DNA of 64,000 bases, from the NCBI GenBank assembly GCA_025964775.1, contig JAOPYE010000026.1, positions 62,001 to 126,000 of the forward strand. The letters run 5' to 3'. Positions 32,882 through 40,977 of the stretch are shown here, one piece after another. The position numbers were made by a program, and so were the translations under genes. Every line of letters begins with the position of its first letter. Within the stretch, counting starts at the first letter, position 1. This DNA comes from Marmoricola sp. (GTDB taxonomy: Bacteria; Actinomycetota; Actinomycetes; Propionibacteriales; Nocardioidaceae). The notes below the pieces were generated by a model. It saw nothing but the letters and a program-made list of their open reading frames with translations, was not told the origin of the DNA and did not search any database.

Positions 32882-34141
32882 TCAGTCGATCGTGTACGGC
32901 ATGGACTTCACGGCGCGGACGAAGTTGCCGGTGAGGTACTCCGGCTCGCCGAGACGCAGGGTGGGCACCCGGTGCAACAGCTGGTCGAAGATCTCCCGCA
33001 GCTGCATCTTCGCAACGAAGTTGCCCATGCAGAAGTGCGGACCTCCACCGCCGAAGCCGACATGCGGGTTCGGGCTGCGCAGGACGTCGAACACCTCGGC
33101 GTCCTCGAAGACCGACTCGTCCCGGTTGCCCGACGAGTAGACCATCGCGACCCACTCCCCCGCCTTGATATGCTGGCCTCCGAGCACAGTGTCCTGCGTT
33201 GCCGTACGACGGAACGTCATCACCGGGGACACCCATCGAACGAACTCCTCGATCGCGCCTCCGATCCGTCCCTCGAAGTCGTCGAGCAGCAAGGCCTTCT
33301 GCTCCGGGAACTGCTGGAGCGCACGCATCGCCAGGCTGATCGAATTCCGGGTGGTGTCGTTCCCGGCGACCGAGAGCAGCACGAAGAAGGACGCGATCTC
33401 GTCATCCGTGAGCTTGACGCCATCGACCTCGGCCTGGACCAGGTTGGTCATCAGATCGGCCTGGGGGTCGTTGCGGCGCTGCTCGGCAAACTCGAACCCG
33501 AGCTCGAGCAATCCGACCAGCGACTCGTTGAGCACCTCGCCAGGCTCGCGGCCAGCGGCGACGTCCTCGTCGGCCCAACTGACCATGCCGTCGGCGTGGT
33601 GCGCCGCCGCCTCGCGCTTCTCCTGGTCGTCGAGGCCCATCATCTCGTAGATGGTCCACATCGGAAGCTTCTTCGAGACGTCCGCGACGAAGTCACCCGA
33701 GCCCTTGGCGATGATCTCGTCGACGATCGTGACGGCCTGCTGCTTGATCTGGTCGTTGATCTTCGTCACCTGGCGCGGGGTGAAGGCCGAGCTGACCAGC
33801 TTGCGCAGCACCTGGTGACGCGGCGCATCCATCCCGAGGAACGACCCGGCTGCTTCGTTGACGTCGGGTGGGACCTCCTCGAACTGGAAGCCCTCGCCCG
33901 AGCAGAAGATGTCCGCGTTCTTGCTGACCTGAGTGATCAGCTCGTGGGTGGTGACCACCCAGACACCCTCGTTCTCCGGAGGGATCAGCGCGCCCTCCAG
34001 CGGCGGGTGCCAGCTGATCGGCCGCTCGCGACGCAGGACCTTGAACGTCTCCTCGCGCTCCTCGGCCGTCTGCGCCCAGAACGACACCGGCGAGACACTC
34101 AGCTCGTCGTACGTGCGGGCATCGCCCATGGTGCTGGTCAT
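32882..34141 (-). CDS. Cytochrome P450, CYP125/CYP124/CYP142-like
   Basis: 419-residue soluble P450. The I-helix motif is AGNDTTRNS near 265, the K-helix ExxR is EFVR near 308, and the heme loop GFGGGGPHFCMGNFVA has the thiolate Cys371. AGNDTTRN and the GGGGPHFC loop are like the actinobacterial CYP124/125/142 group, which hydroxylate methyl-branched or steroid side-chain termini; substrate is inferred only. GGAG lies six bases before the ATG. It sits between an acyl-CoA ligase and an aldehyde dehydrogenase. The [3Fe-4S] ferredoxin and reductase at 5035-3585 share its motif-1 control and are likely redox partners. Confidence 0.94.
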   Translation of the reverse strand: MTSTMGDARTYDELSVSPVSFWAQTAEEREETFKVLRRERPISWHPPLEGALIPPENEGVWVVTTHELITQVSKNADIFCSGEGFQFEEVPPDVNEAAGSFLGMDAPRHQVLRKLVSSAFTPRQVTKINDQIKQQAVTIVDEIIAKGSGDFVADVSKKLPMWTIYEMMGLDDQEKREAAAHHADGMVSWADEDVAAGREPGEVLNESLVGLLELGFEFAEQRRNDPQADLMTNLVQAEVDGVKLTDDEIASFFVLLSVAGNDTTRNSISLAMRALQQFPEQKALLLDDFEGRIGGAIEEFVRWVSPVMTFRRTATQDTVLGGQHIKAGEWVAMVYSSGNRDESVFEDAEVFDVLRSPNPHVGFGGGGPHFCMGNFVAKMQLREIFDQLLHRVPTLRLGEPEYLTGNFVRAVKSMPYTID

Positions 34142-34142
34142 G

Positions 34143-35693
34143 TCAGGCTCCGATCTTCGACGCGACGGGCGCGTACCTCTTCTTGAGCTCGCCCTTGACG
34201 AGCTTGCCGGTGGGCGTGCGAGGAAGCGACTCGGCGAAGTCGACCGTCCGCGGCGCCTTGTAGTGGGCCAGACGTTCGCGCACGTAGGAGATCAGCTCGG
34301 TGGCGAGTTCGTCGCTCGCCGTGAAGCCTTCCTTGAGCTGGACGACCGCCTTGACCTGCTCGCCGAACTCCGCGTCCGGGATGCCGATCACGCCGACGTC
34401 GAAGATGGCCGGGTGCAGGGTGAGGACGTTCTCGATCTCCTGGGGGTAGATGTTCACCCCGCCGGAGATGATCATGAAGGCTTTCCGGTCCGTGAGGTAC
34501 AGGTATCCGTCCTCGTCGACGTAGCCCAGGTCTCCGACTGCGGTCCAGGTCGGGTGCGACGGGTGCTGCGCAGCCGCGGTCTTCTCCGGGTCCTTGTGGT
34601 ACTCGAACGGCACCGTCTCGCGCTCGAAGTAGACCGCCCCGACCTCGCCGGCCGGCAGCTCGACGCCCTCGTCGTCGCAGACATGAACCGGGCCGAGAAC
34701 GCTCCTGCCGACCGAGCCGGGCCGGGCGAGCCACTCGGGTGAGGAGATCAGGGCCATCCCGTTGCCCTCGGTCGACGCGTAGTACTCCAGCAGGATCGGG
34801 CCCCACCAGTCGATCATCGCCTGCTTGACCTCGGGCGGACACGGCGCGGCCGCGTGCACCGCGAGTCGCAACGAGGAGGTGTCGGCAACGTCACGGACGT
34901 CGGCGGGAAGCTGAAGCATGCGGACGAACATCGTCGGCACCATCTGCAGCACGGTGACGCCGTGCTCGGCGATCGCGTCCAGTGCCGCCTCGGCGCTGAA
35001 CTTCTCCATCATCACGACCGTGCCGCCGTGGGCGTGCACGATGCCGCACCAGCGCAGAGGAGCCGCGTGGTAGATCGGCGCCGGGGACAGGTAGACGTCG
35101 TCCGGGTTGAGACCGAAGGCGACTCCGGCGAGCCCGGTCAGCGGGTCGCCCGGCTCGTTCACCTGGATCGGCAGCAGCGGCGGCTTCACGCCCTTCGGCC
35201 GACCGGTCGTGCCGCTGGAGTAGAGCATGTCGCTGCCGCGGGGCATGTCCGCGAGCGGCTCTCCCGCGCCGGCGAGCAGTTCCTCGTACGACCCGTGGCC
35301 GGTGATCTCGCCGCCGAACGCGAACCGGTGGGTGATCTGCGGGGTGTCCCCGGAGATCGCCTCGGCCAGGGGGCGTACACCCGCCGAGGCGATCACGATC
35401 CGGGCGTCGCAGTCGTTGACGATGTACGCGGCCTCGTCGGGAGCCAGGTTGTGGTTGATCGCCGTCACGTACAGACCGGAGCGCAGGGCCGCCCAGTAGA
35501 CCTCAAGGGCCTCGGCTGCGTTGTCGGACAGCATCGCGAAGACGTCCCCCTTGCGGAGCCCGAGATCGTGCAGGGCTCGGGCGAGCCTGGCCGACCTGTC
35601 CTCGAGTTGGCCGTACGTCAGGACACGACCCGATCCGGCCATGATCAGGGCCGGCTTCTCCGGGTTGGTGGCCGCGTGCGTACCTGGAAACAT
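34143..35693 (-). CDS. Acyl-CoA ligase (FadD-like)
   Basis: 516-residue ANL ligase, first gene of the ligase/P450/ALDH operon. Motifs: LYSSGTTGRPKGV near 165, EYYASTEGNG near 300, VGDLGYVDEDGYLYLTDR near 395 and TPTGKLVKGELKKRY at the C-terminus. The YASTEG form is typical of the mycobacterial FadD17/FadD19-like group used for steroid or long-chain acids. The ATG at 35693 has GGAG seven bases upstream; the longer frame to 35738 would overlap the motif-1 operator. It should activate the acid produced by P450 plus aldehyde dehydrogenase. Confidence 0.94.
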   Translation of the reverse strand: MFPGTHAATNPEKPALIMAGSGRVLTYGQLEDRSARLARALHDLGLRKGDVFAMLSDNAAEALEVYWAALRSGLYVTAINHNLAPDEAAYIVNDCDARIVIASAGVRPLAEAISGDTPQITHRFAFGGEITGHGSYEELLAGAGEPLADMPRGSDMLYSSGTTGRPKGVKPPLLPIQVNEPGDPLTGLAGVAFGLNPDDVYLSPAPIYHAAPLRWCGIVHAHGGTVVMMEKFSAEAALDAIAEHGVTVLQMVPTMFVRMLQLPADVRDVADTSSLRLAVHAAAPCPPEVKQAMIDWWGPILLEYYASTEGNGMALISSPEWLARPGSVGRSVLGPVHVCDDEGVELPAGEVGAVYFERETVPFEYHKDPEKTAAAQHPSHPTWTAVGDLGYVDEDGYLYLTDRKAFMIISGGVNIYPQEIENVLTLHPAIFDVGVIGIPDAEFGEQVKAVVQLKEGFTASDELATELISYVRERLAHYKAPRTVDFAESLPRTPTGKLVKGELKKRYAPVASKIGA

Positions 35694-35735
35694 CCTCGAA
35701 CTCCGTCTGTCGTGAGCACCGTCGATCGACGCTAA

Positions 35736-35751
35736 CATAACAACACTTATG
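35736..35751. promoter_or_regulatory. Motif-1 operator upstream of ligase/P450/ALDH operon
   Basis: CATAACAACACTTATG, 43 bases before the ligase start. It is the first of two motif-1 copies in the 141-base divergent gap between this operon and the WS/DGAT operon. Confidence 0.7.
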
Positions 35752-35810
35752 TCGGAAGAGGTTGCTTAACAGAGAATCGAAAATCTCTCCTCGTACCCTT
35801 GTCGACACCC

Positions 35811-35826
35811 CATAACTTGAGTTATG
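35811..35826. promoter_or_regulatory. Motif-1 operator upstream of WS/DGAT gene
   Basis: CATAACTTGAGTTATG, the most symmetric copy of motif 1 (seven-base arms around TG). It ends only eight bases before the ATG of the acyltransferase gene, so a bound repressor would cover the transcription start or the leader. It lies 60 bases from the copy at 35736. Confidence 0.75.
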
Positions 35827-35834
35827 TTCAGGTC

Positions 35835-37196
35835 ATGCCGAACATGCCGATCGACGACGCCATGTTCCTGCTGGGCGAGTCACCGGGGAAGCCGGCGCAC
35901 GTGATCGCGCTGCAGCTGTTCAAGCCTCCCGCCGACGTACGGCCCGATCACCTCGCCGACACCTACGAAGAACTGCTCCGCCTCGAGGTGAAGCGTACGT
36001 TCCGCAAGCGCGCCACCCGCAAACTGTTGTCCCCGACGACCCTGGAGTGGGTCGACGACGGGCTGGACCTGGACTACCACGTGCGTCACTCGGCCCTGCC
36101 GCCGCCGGGACGCGTCCGGGAGCTGCTCGAGGTGGTCTCCCTGCAACACGGTGTCTCGCTCGACCGGTTCCGACCGCTGTGGGAGTACCACCTGATCGGT
36201 GGACTGAACGACGGGCGCTTCGCCGCCGCGTTCAAGACCCACCACGCGCTGGCGGACGGCATGACACTGGCCCGGCACGTGCTGGACGGCCTCTCCCCCG
36301 ACCCGGACGCACGTGACTGCACACCGCCTTGGGCGGTCTCGCCGCGGCCGGGACGCCCGAGGACACCGCGTACCCCGGTCCCGCTGATCAACCAGATCGG
36401 AGCCGGAGTCATCGGCTCGCTGCGCGGGACCGTCGCCGCAGCGCGCACGCTTCAGGAGATGGCCGCCGACGCCGACGCCAGCCTGCCGTACGAGGCCCCG
36501 AACTCGATCCTGAACTCGGGTATCAGCGGCGCCCGCAGGTTCGCCGGGGACAAGTGGCCGCACGAGCGCCTCAAGGCCATCGCGACCACGGTCGGCAGCA
36601 CGGTCAACGACGTCGTCCTCGCCGTCTGCGGCGGTGCGCTGCGGGCCTACCTGATCGAGCTCGAGGCCCTGCCGGACCGGTCGCTGATCGCCATGGTCCC
36701 CATCTCGCTGCGCCGGGACGACGACGCGTTCGACGGTGAGGGCAATGCGTTCGGTGCCATTCTCTGCGACCTGCGCACGACCGAGCAGGAGCCCGGCGAA
36801 CGGCTCGATGCGATCACCCGCGCGACGATCGCCGCCAAGGCGCGGATGAACGCGCTGAGCCCGGGCGAGGCCGGCGCGGTCAGCAAGGCGATCCTCGGTG
36901 GCGCTGCCCTCGGTGCGATCCTCGGCGTCACCGGGACCCCGCGCCAGCCGTTCAACCTGATCATCTCGAACGTCCCGGCCACCCGGCACCCGCTCTACTG
37001 GAACGGAGCCGAGCTCACCGACATCTACCCGATCTCGATGATCTCCCAGGGCCAGGCCATGAACATCACCGTCACCCAGTACGCCGGGTCGGTGATGTTC
37101 GGCATCGTCGGCGACCGGGCTGCGCTCCCCCGGCTGCAGCGCATGCTCATCCACCTCGACAACGCCCTCACCGACCTGGAGAAGGCGACCGGTTGA
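35835..37196 (+). CDS. WS/DGAT-family O-acyltransferase
   Basis: 453-residue wax-ester synthase/diacylglycerol acyltransferase. The active-site HHALADG is at 136-142 and the protein begins with the usual IDDAMFLLGES. PLWEYHLIGGL, PFNLIISNVPATRHPLYWNG near 375 and the C-terminal NITVTQYAG are family features. These enzymes esterify acyl-CoA with alcohols or diacylglycerol and store lipid. The ATG at 35835 follows the motif-1 operator by eight bases and has almost no Shine-Dalgarno, so it may be leaderless. An SDR and an LLM oxidoreductase follow in the same direction. Confidence 0.93.
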   Translation: MPNMPIDDAMFLLGESPGKPAHVIALQLFKPPADVRPDHLADTYEELLRLEVKRTFRKRATRKLLSPTTLEWVDDGLDLDYHVRHSALPPPGRVRELLEVVSLQHGVSLDRFRPLWEYHLIGGLNDGRFAAAFKTHHALADGMTLARHVLDGLSPDPDARDCTPPWAVSPRPGRPRTPRTPVPLINQIGAGVIGSLRGTVAAARTLQEMAADADASLPYEAPNSILNSGISGARRFAGDKWPHERLKAIATTVGSTVNDVVLAVCGGALRAYLIELEALPDRSLIAMVPISLRRDDDAFDGEGNAFGAILCDLRTTEQEPGERLDAITRATIAAKARMNALSPGEAGAVSKAILGGAALGAILGVTGTPRQPFNLIISNVPATRHPLYWNGAELTDIYPISMISQGQAMNITVTQYAGSVMFGIVGDRAALPRLQRMLIHLDNALTDLEKATG

Positions 37197-37259
37197 CCCG
37201 CAGCACCCCGCACCACCACCTCTCACCCGCGACGACGCGGGAGACGAACGGAGACCACC

Positions 37260-38093
37260 ATGTCGAACAACAAGACCCTCGCCGGCCGGCGGATCGCGAT
37301 CACCGGGGGCGCCCGGGGCATCGGTCTGGCCACCGCGAAGGAGCTGCACGCCCGCGGTGCCCAGGTCGCGATCGGTGACCTCGACCGCGACACAGCGAAG
37401 CTCTCGGCCGGGACGATCGCACCCGAGGTTGTCGCGCTCGGGCTCGACGTCTCCGACGAGACTTCGTTCGCCACCTTCCTTGACGGCGTCAAGGACCAGC
37501 TTGGTGGGCTCGACGTGCTCATCAACAACGCCGGCATCATGCCGATCGGGCCGTTCCTGGAACTCGACCTCGCGGTCGCCCGTCGTACCGCGGAGATCAA
37601 CTTCCTGGGAGCACTGATCGGCACCCACCTCGCACTGCCCGACATGATCGCCCAGGGCAGCGGCCACGTCGTCAACGTCGCCTCGACCGCCGGTCGCGCC
37701 GCCGTGCCGGGCGGTGTCACCTACTGCGCGACCAAGGCGGCCGTGGTCTCACTGACCGAGGGTGCCCGACTCGAGTTCGGCAGCCGCGGCATCGACTTCA
37801 CCTGCGTGATGCCGTCCTTCACCAACACAGAGCTGATCGCCGGTACCGAGGGCACGAAAGGCCTGAAGAACGTCGAGCCCGAGGACGTCGCGGGCGCGAT
37901 CGCCGTCGCCATCGAGAAGAAGCAGTACGACGTCTACCGTCCGAAGGCGCTGCGCCAGATCCTGTTCACCCAGGGACTGCTGGGCCGCAAGATCCGCGAT
38001 GCCATGAACCGCCGACTCGGCGCGTACGACACGTTCCTGAAGATCGATCACAGCAAGCGCGACGGCTACGACAAGCGGATCAACGCCAGCTGA
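37260..38093 (+). CDS. Short-chain dehydrogenase/reductase
   Basis: 277-residue SDR with TGGARGIGLA near 15, GDLDRD (NAD-type acidic end), NNAGIMPIG near 92, Ser in VASTAGRAAVPGG near 140 and YCATKAA near 155. The long C-terminal tail rich in basic residues (LRQILFTQGLLGRKIRDAMN) is seen in membrane-associated SDRs of lipid pathways. GGAG lies six bases upstream. Its stop overlaps the LLM oxidoreductase start (TGATG). It may reduce an aldehyde to the alcohol used by the preceding acyltransferase; this is inference. Confidence 0.92.
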   Translation: MSNNKTLAGRRIAITGGARGIGLATAKELHARGAQVAIGDLDRDTAKLSAGTIAPEVVALGLDVSDETSFATFLDGVKDQLGGLDVLINNAGIMPIGPFLELDLAVARRTAEINFLGALIGTHLALPDMIAQGSGHVVNVASTAGRAAVPGGVTYCATKAAVVSLTEGARLEFGSRGIDFTCVMPSFTNTELIAGTEGTKGLKNVEPEDVAGAIAVAIEKKQYDVYRPKALRQILFTQGLLGRKIRDAMNRRLGAYDTFLKIDHSKRDGYDKRINAS

Positions 38094-39136
38094 TGCGCCT
38101 GGGGATGATCGTCGACTACGCGGGCGGATTCGAAGAGACTGCGGACCTGCTGGTCGACTACGAGGCAGCAGGCCTCCAGCTGGCCGCGGTGGCCGAGGCC
38201 TACTCCTTCGACGCGGTCAGCCAGCTCGGCTACCTCGCGGCGAAGACCCGCAAGGTCGAGCTCGCCTCGGCGATCCTGCAGGTCTACTCGCGGACCCCGG
38301 CCCTGATGGCGATGACCGCTGCCGGTCTCGACTTCGTCTCCGGCGGCCGGTTCACGCTCGGCATCGGGGCCTCGGGGCCCCAGGTCGTCGAGGGTTTCCA
38401 CGGCCTGCCGTACGACGCCCCGCTCGGCCGCACCCGCGAAACCATCGAGATCTGCCGTCAGGTGTGGCGGCGCGAGCCGCTGGTCCACTCCGGCAAGAAC
38501 TACACGATCCCCCTTCCGCCGGACCAGGGCACCGGACTGGGCAAGCCGCTGAAGCTGATCAACCACCCGGTGCGCTCCCGGATCCCCATCTCCGTCGCTG
38601 CGCTCGGACCGGCGAACGTGGCCCTCGTCGCCGAGCTGGCGGAGTCCTGGCAGCCGCTGTTCTTCCACGCTGGCCATTACCGCGAAGCCTGGGGCGACGC
38701 GCTGGACAAGGGAATGGCCAAGCGCGACCCCGAGCTCGGGCCGCTGGACATCATGCTGCAGGTCTCCTTCGCCGTGGGTGAGGCTGATCCGGCGGAGCTT
38801 GCCAAGGTGCGCAACCAGCTCGCGCTCTACATCGGGGGCATGGGGGCGGCGGACAAGAACTTCTACAACCAGCTCGCGCAGCGGTACGGCTACGTCGACG
38901 AGGCGGCCGAGATCCAGCGGCTCTACCTCTCCGGCCAGAAGGCCGAGGCAGCCGCCGTGGTGCCCGAGGACCTGGTCCGCGCCGTCTCGCTGATCGGCAG
39001 CGAGGACGAGATCGCCGTCCAGCTCAAGGAGTTCGAGGCGGCCGGCGTGACGACCCTGCTGCTCAACCCGCTGGCGGCGGCACCCGAGCGACGGGTCGCG
39101 GATATTGCGACGCTCGCCCGGATCAGCGCGGGCTGA
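38093..39136 (+). CDS. LLM-class flavin (probably F420)-dependent oxidoreductase
   Basis: 347-residue luciferase-like (beta/alpha)8 protein. It starts with the typical MRLGMIVDYAGGFEETADL, and contains SQLGYLAAKTRKVELASAIL near 60, GRFTLGIGASGPQVVEG near 103 and IPISVAALGPANVAL near 162. Actinobacterial members with this LGIGASGPQV pattern usually use coenzyme F420. It is likely to act in reduction or oxidation of a lipid-like substrate. It is translationally coupled to the SDR. A short hairpin GCTGCGG-TCA-CCGCAGC (39151-39167) after its stop could help termination but has no T-run. Confidence 0.9.
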   Translation: MRLGMIVDYAGGFEETADLLVDYEAAGLQLAAVAEAYSFDAVSQLGYLAAKTRKVELASAILQVYSRTPALMAMTAAGLDFVSGGRFTLGIGASGPQVVEGFHGLPYDAPLGRTRETIEICRQVWRREPLVHSGKNYTIPLPPDQGTGLGKPLKLINHPVRSRIPISVAALGPANVALVAELAESWQPLFFHAGHYREAWGDALDKGMAKRDPELGPLDIMLQVSFAVGEADPAELAKVRNQLALYIGGMGAADKNFYNQLAQRYGYVDEAAEIQRLYLSGQKAEAAAVVPEDLVRAVSLIGSEDEIAVQLKEFEAAGVTTLLLNPLAAAPERRVADIATLARISAG

Positions 39137-39157
39137 GTCGCCTCCACGCGGCTGCGG

Positions 39158-40201
39158 TCACCGCAGCGGGATCCGGAAGCCCGGGGAACCGGGACAGGGG
39201 CCGTAGGCGTTCCCGGCGGTGGCCGGATCACCCGGGATGACGCAGACGACGTTTGGCAGGTGTGCCGGATAGCCCGTCGGGTAGGCGGTGGCGAAGAGGC
39301 CGCTGAACGTGACGACCAACGAGAGCCCGATCACCGACAGGCTGCACCAGGCAGTCGTCGCGAGCACCCGGGTCACGTTGCGCCCGACCGGGGACAGGTG
39401 GGACAGCCCGCGCTCGGTGAGCGCCACTCCGTCGTCGTCGACGAAGAGGCGCAAGGCGCAGATCGCGGTCGACCAGGTACCGACGTACCCGAACTCGGCG
39501 AAGGACCACCGGTAGCTGTCGGTGTGCAGGATCATCGGCCCCATTCCCGGCCCGGCCCAGAGGTGTGGCAGGACGAAGGTCATCGAGACCAGCGAACCGA
39601 CGCCGAGGGCGACCACCAGCCAGAGCCCCAGCAACCGTGCGTTCGAGATTCCCGGGTTCCGCACGGTGACCGCGGACCAGAACCTCACGGCGAGACGCGA
39701 CTCGAGAACGAAGCACGGGTACAGGAAGACGAGCGCGATGATCGGGAACGGCTCGTGCCCACCGGCCGGGCTGACGAATCCGGGGGCGTGTCCCCACCAC
39801 TCGTTGAGGTTGACGAAGTCCGAGCTGTAGAACCAGATCGGCTGCAGGACGTTGGTCACGCTGTCCCAGAAGGACGTGAGCACCAGGGCGATCCACAGCG
39901 TGAGCTCGAACGACATCCGTCCGATCCGGCGGCTCTCGCGGATCGCGCTGACCAGCAGCACGATCGCGATCGTGACGGCCACCACCTCGATCCCGCGGGC
40001 CCACCACCAGCTGAAGGAGTAGGCCACCCGCCCGGCATCGACCTCGTGAGGACCTGAGGACAACCAGGCCCCGAGGGTCCAGAGCTCATAGGCCAGGAGC
40101 GGTACGGCGACGAGGGCCAGGTAGTGCGCCGGCCCCCATCTCGGCGGCCCGCCCGCGAGCGCCGTTGCCCGGGACTCGGGACCTCGCGTGATCGTGGCCA
40201 T
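39158..40201 (-). CDS. Multi-pass membrane protein, AveC-like (first of three)
   Basis: 347 residues with about seven hydrophobic segments (for example near 27-47, 70-90, 100-115, 145-165, 195-215 and 285-310). Shared with the protein at 42744 are a D-S-x-x-N-V...F...N-L-x-x-W pattern (SFWDSVTNVLQPIWFYSSDF here) and an ERGLSHL segment before a late helix. This layout resembles the AveC/spirocyclase-like family, but function is unknown for nearly all members. It is divergent from a TetR gene across a gap with TTGATT repeats, so its expression is probably controlled by that TetR. It ends with Cys-containing VVCVIPGD and GPCPGSPG stretches. Confidence 0.8.
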   Translation of the reverse strand: MATITRGPESRATALAGGPPRWGPAHYLALVAVPLLAYELWTLGAWLSSGPHEVDAGRVAYSFSWWWARGIEVVAVTIAIVLLVSAIRESRRIGRMSFELTLWIALVLTSFWDSVTNVLQPIWFYSSDFVNLNEWWGHAPGFVSPAGGHEPFPIIALVFLYPCFVLESRLAVRFWSAVTVRNPGISNARLLGLWLVVALGVGSLVSMTFVLPHLWAGPGMGPMILHTDSYRWSFAEFGYVGTWSTAICALRLFVDDDGVALTERGLSHLSPVGRNVTRVLATTAWCSLSVIGLSLVVTFSGLFATAYPTGYPAHLPNVVCVIPGDPATAGNAYGPCPGSPGFRIPLR

Positions 40202-40218
40202 CGGGCTGCTCCTTGGAA

Positions 40219-40242
40219 TTGATTTTGATTCTTGATTTGAAT
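40219..40242. repeat. TTGATT repeat array in divergent AveC-like / TetR promoter
   Basis: TTGATT occurs at 40219, 40225 and 40232, followed by the variant TTGAAT at 40237. The array ends in GATTTGAATC. It is 18 bases before the AveC-like start and 37 before the TetR start, in a strongly A+T-rich gap. It looks like a repressor array or a promoter element. Confidence 0.5.
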
Positions 40243-40278
40243 CTAACGGTCGTCCGATTATTCTGCAAGAGTGGAGCC

Positions 40279-40878
40279 ATGACCGGCACCAAGGCAGCGC
40301 GCACGCGTCTGCGCATCCTCGACGCCGCAGCGAGTGAGTTCGCGGCGCAGGGGTACGCCGGGACCAGCCTGCGCCGGATCGCCGAGGAGTCGGGGCTCCA
40401 GCTCGGCAGCCTGTACTTCCACTTCACCTCGAAGGACGCCCTGCTGAGCGAGGTGGTCCGCGAGGCGGTCGCCTTCGCCGAGGAGCGCGTCTCCTCAGCC
40501 CTGGACGACCTGCCGGCGGCGGCCAGCGCGAGGACCCGGTTCAGTGCCGCGGTCCGCGCACACCTGCGCGCACTGCACGAGAGCAGTGACCGCGGCGCCG
40601 CCGTCGTCCGGATCATCGACCTCTCGCCCGAGCTGACCGCCGTCGGCGCTCACCAGCACGTCCGCGACTACGCCCGGTTCTGGACGGGCCTGGTGATCGA
40701 GGCCCAGGCGGCCGGAGGGATTCCCGGACAGCTCGATCCGGTCATCACCCGCGACCTCGTCGTGGGTGCGATGCACGCGACGGTCGGGCGCCGCCAGCTG
40801 CCGCCCGACCAGGTCGCCAGGCTCGCCGAGACCGTGATCGGCCTGGTCCTTCGCCAGCCGCTGACAAATTGGCCCTGA
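40279..40878 (+). CDS. TetR-family regulator
   Basis: 199-residue TetR. The HTH region (about 5-50) has RTRLRILDAAASEFAAQGY and SLRRIAEESGL, ending LGSLYFHFTSKDALL. The ATG at 40279 is preferred to an earlier in-frame codon at 40213, which lies in the repeat array. It is divergent from the AveC-like membrane protein and probably represses it. The ligand domain has FWTGLVIEAQAAG and is not of the KstR2 type. The next gene downstream on the same strand is a second AveC-like membrane protein after 99 bases. Confidence 0.9.
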   Translation: MTGTKAARTRLRILDAAASEFAAQGYAGTSLRRIAEESGLQLGSLYFHFTSKDALLSEVVREAVAFAEERVSSALDDLPAAASARTRFSAAVRAHLRALHESSDRGAAVVRIIDLSPELTAVGAHQHVRDYARFWTGLVIEAQAAGGIPGQLDPVITRDLVVGAMHATVGRRQLPPDQVARLAETVIGLVLRQPLTNWP

Positions 40879-40897
40879 TTTTATCTGGTATTAGAAA

Positions 40898-40932
40898 CGA
40901 ACACTCTGTATGGTGATTGAACACATTGTTCG
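40898..40932. promoter_or_regulatory. CGAACA/TGTTCG inverted repeats upstream of membrane protein gene
   Basis: CGAACA at 40898-40903 faces TGTTCG at 40927-40932, with an inner repeat GAACA-CAT-TGTTC at 40919-40931. The same hexamers flank the TetR at 42052 (see 42717-42733). This lies 46 bases before the membrane protein start. Confidence 0.45.
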
Positions 40933-40977
40933 ATCCTGTCTGGAAAGACAGGACGCGCGCTCACGGAGGTTCACGGC

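Noticed and set aside
951-35826. Motif 1 as the published KstR operator
   Set aside because: The KstR site as I know it has a different half-site and spacing; motif 1 has TAAC and (C/G)TTA around four bases, so I do not equate them.
35880-37667. 595-residue minus-strand open frame opposite the WS/DGAT and SDR genes
   Set aside because: No recognisable motif; the plus strand has HHALADG and SDR motifs in good frames.
39151-39167. Hairpin GCTGCGG-TCA-CCGCAGC as a terminator
   Set aside because: Stem is only seven pairs with no T-run and it overlaps the 3' end of the AveC-like gene; not strong enough to list.
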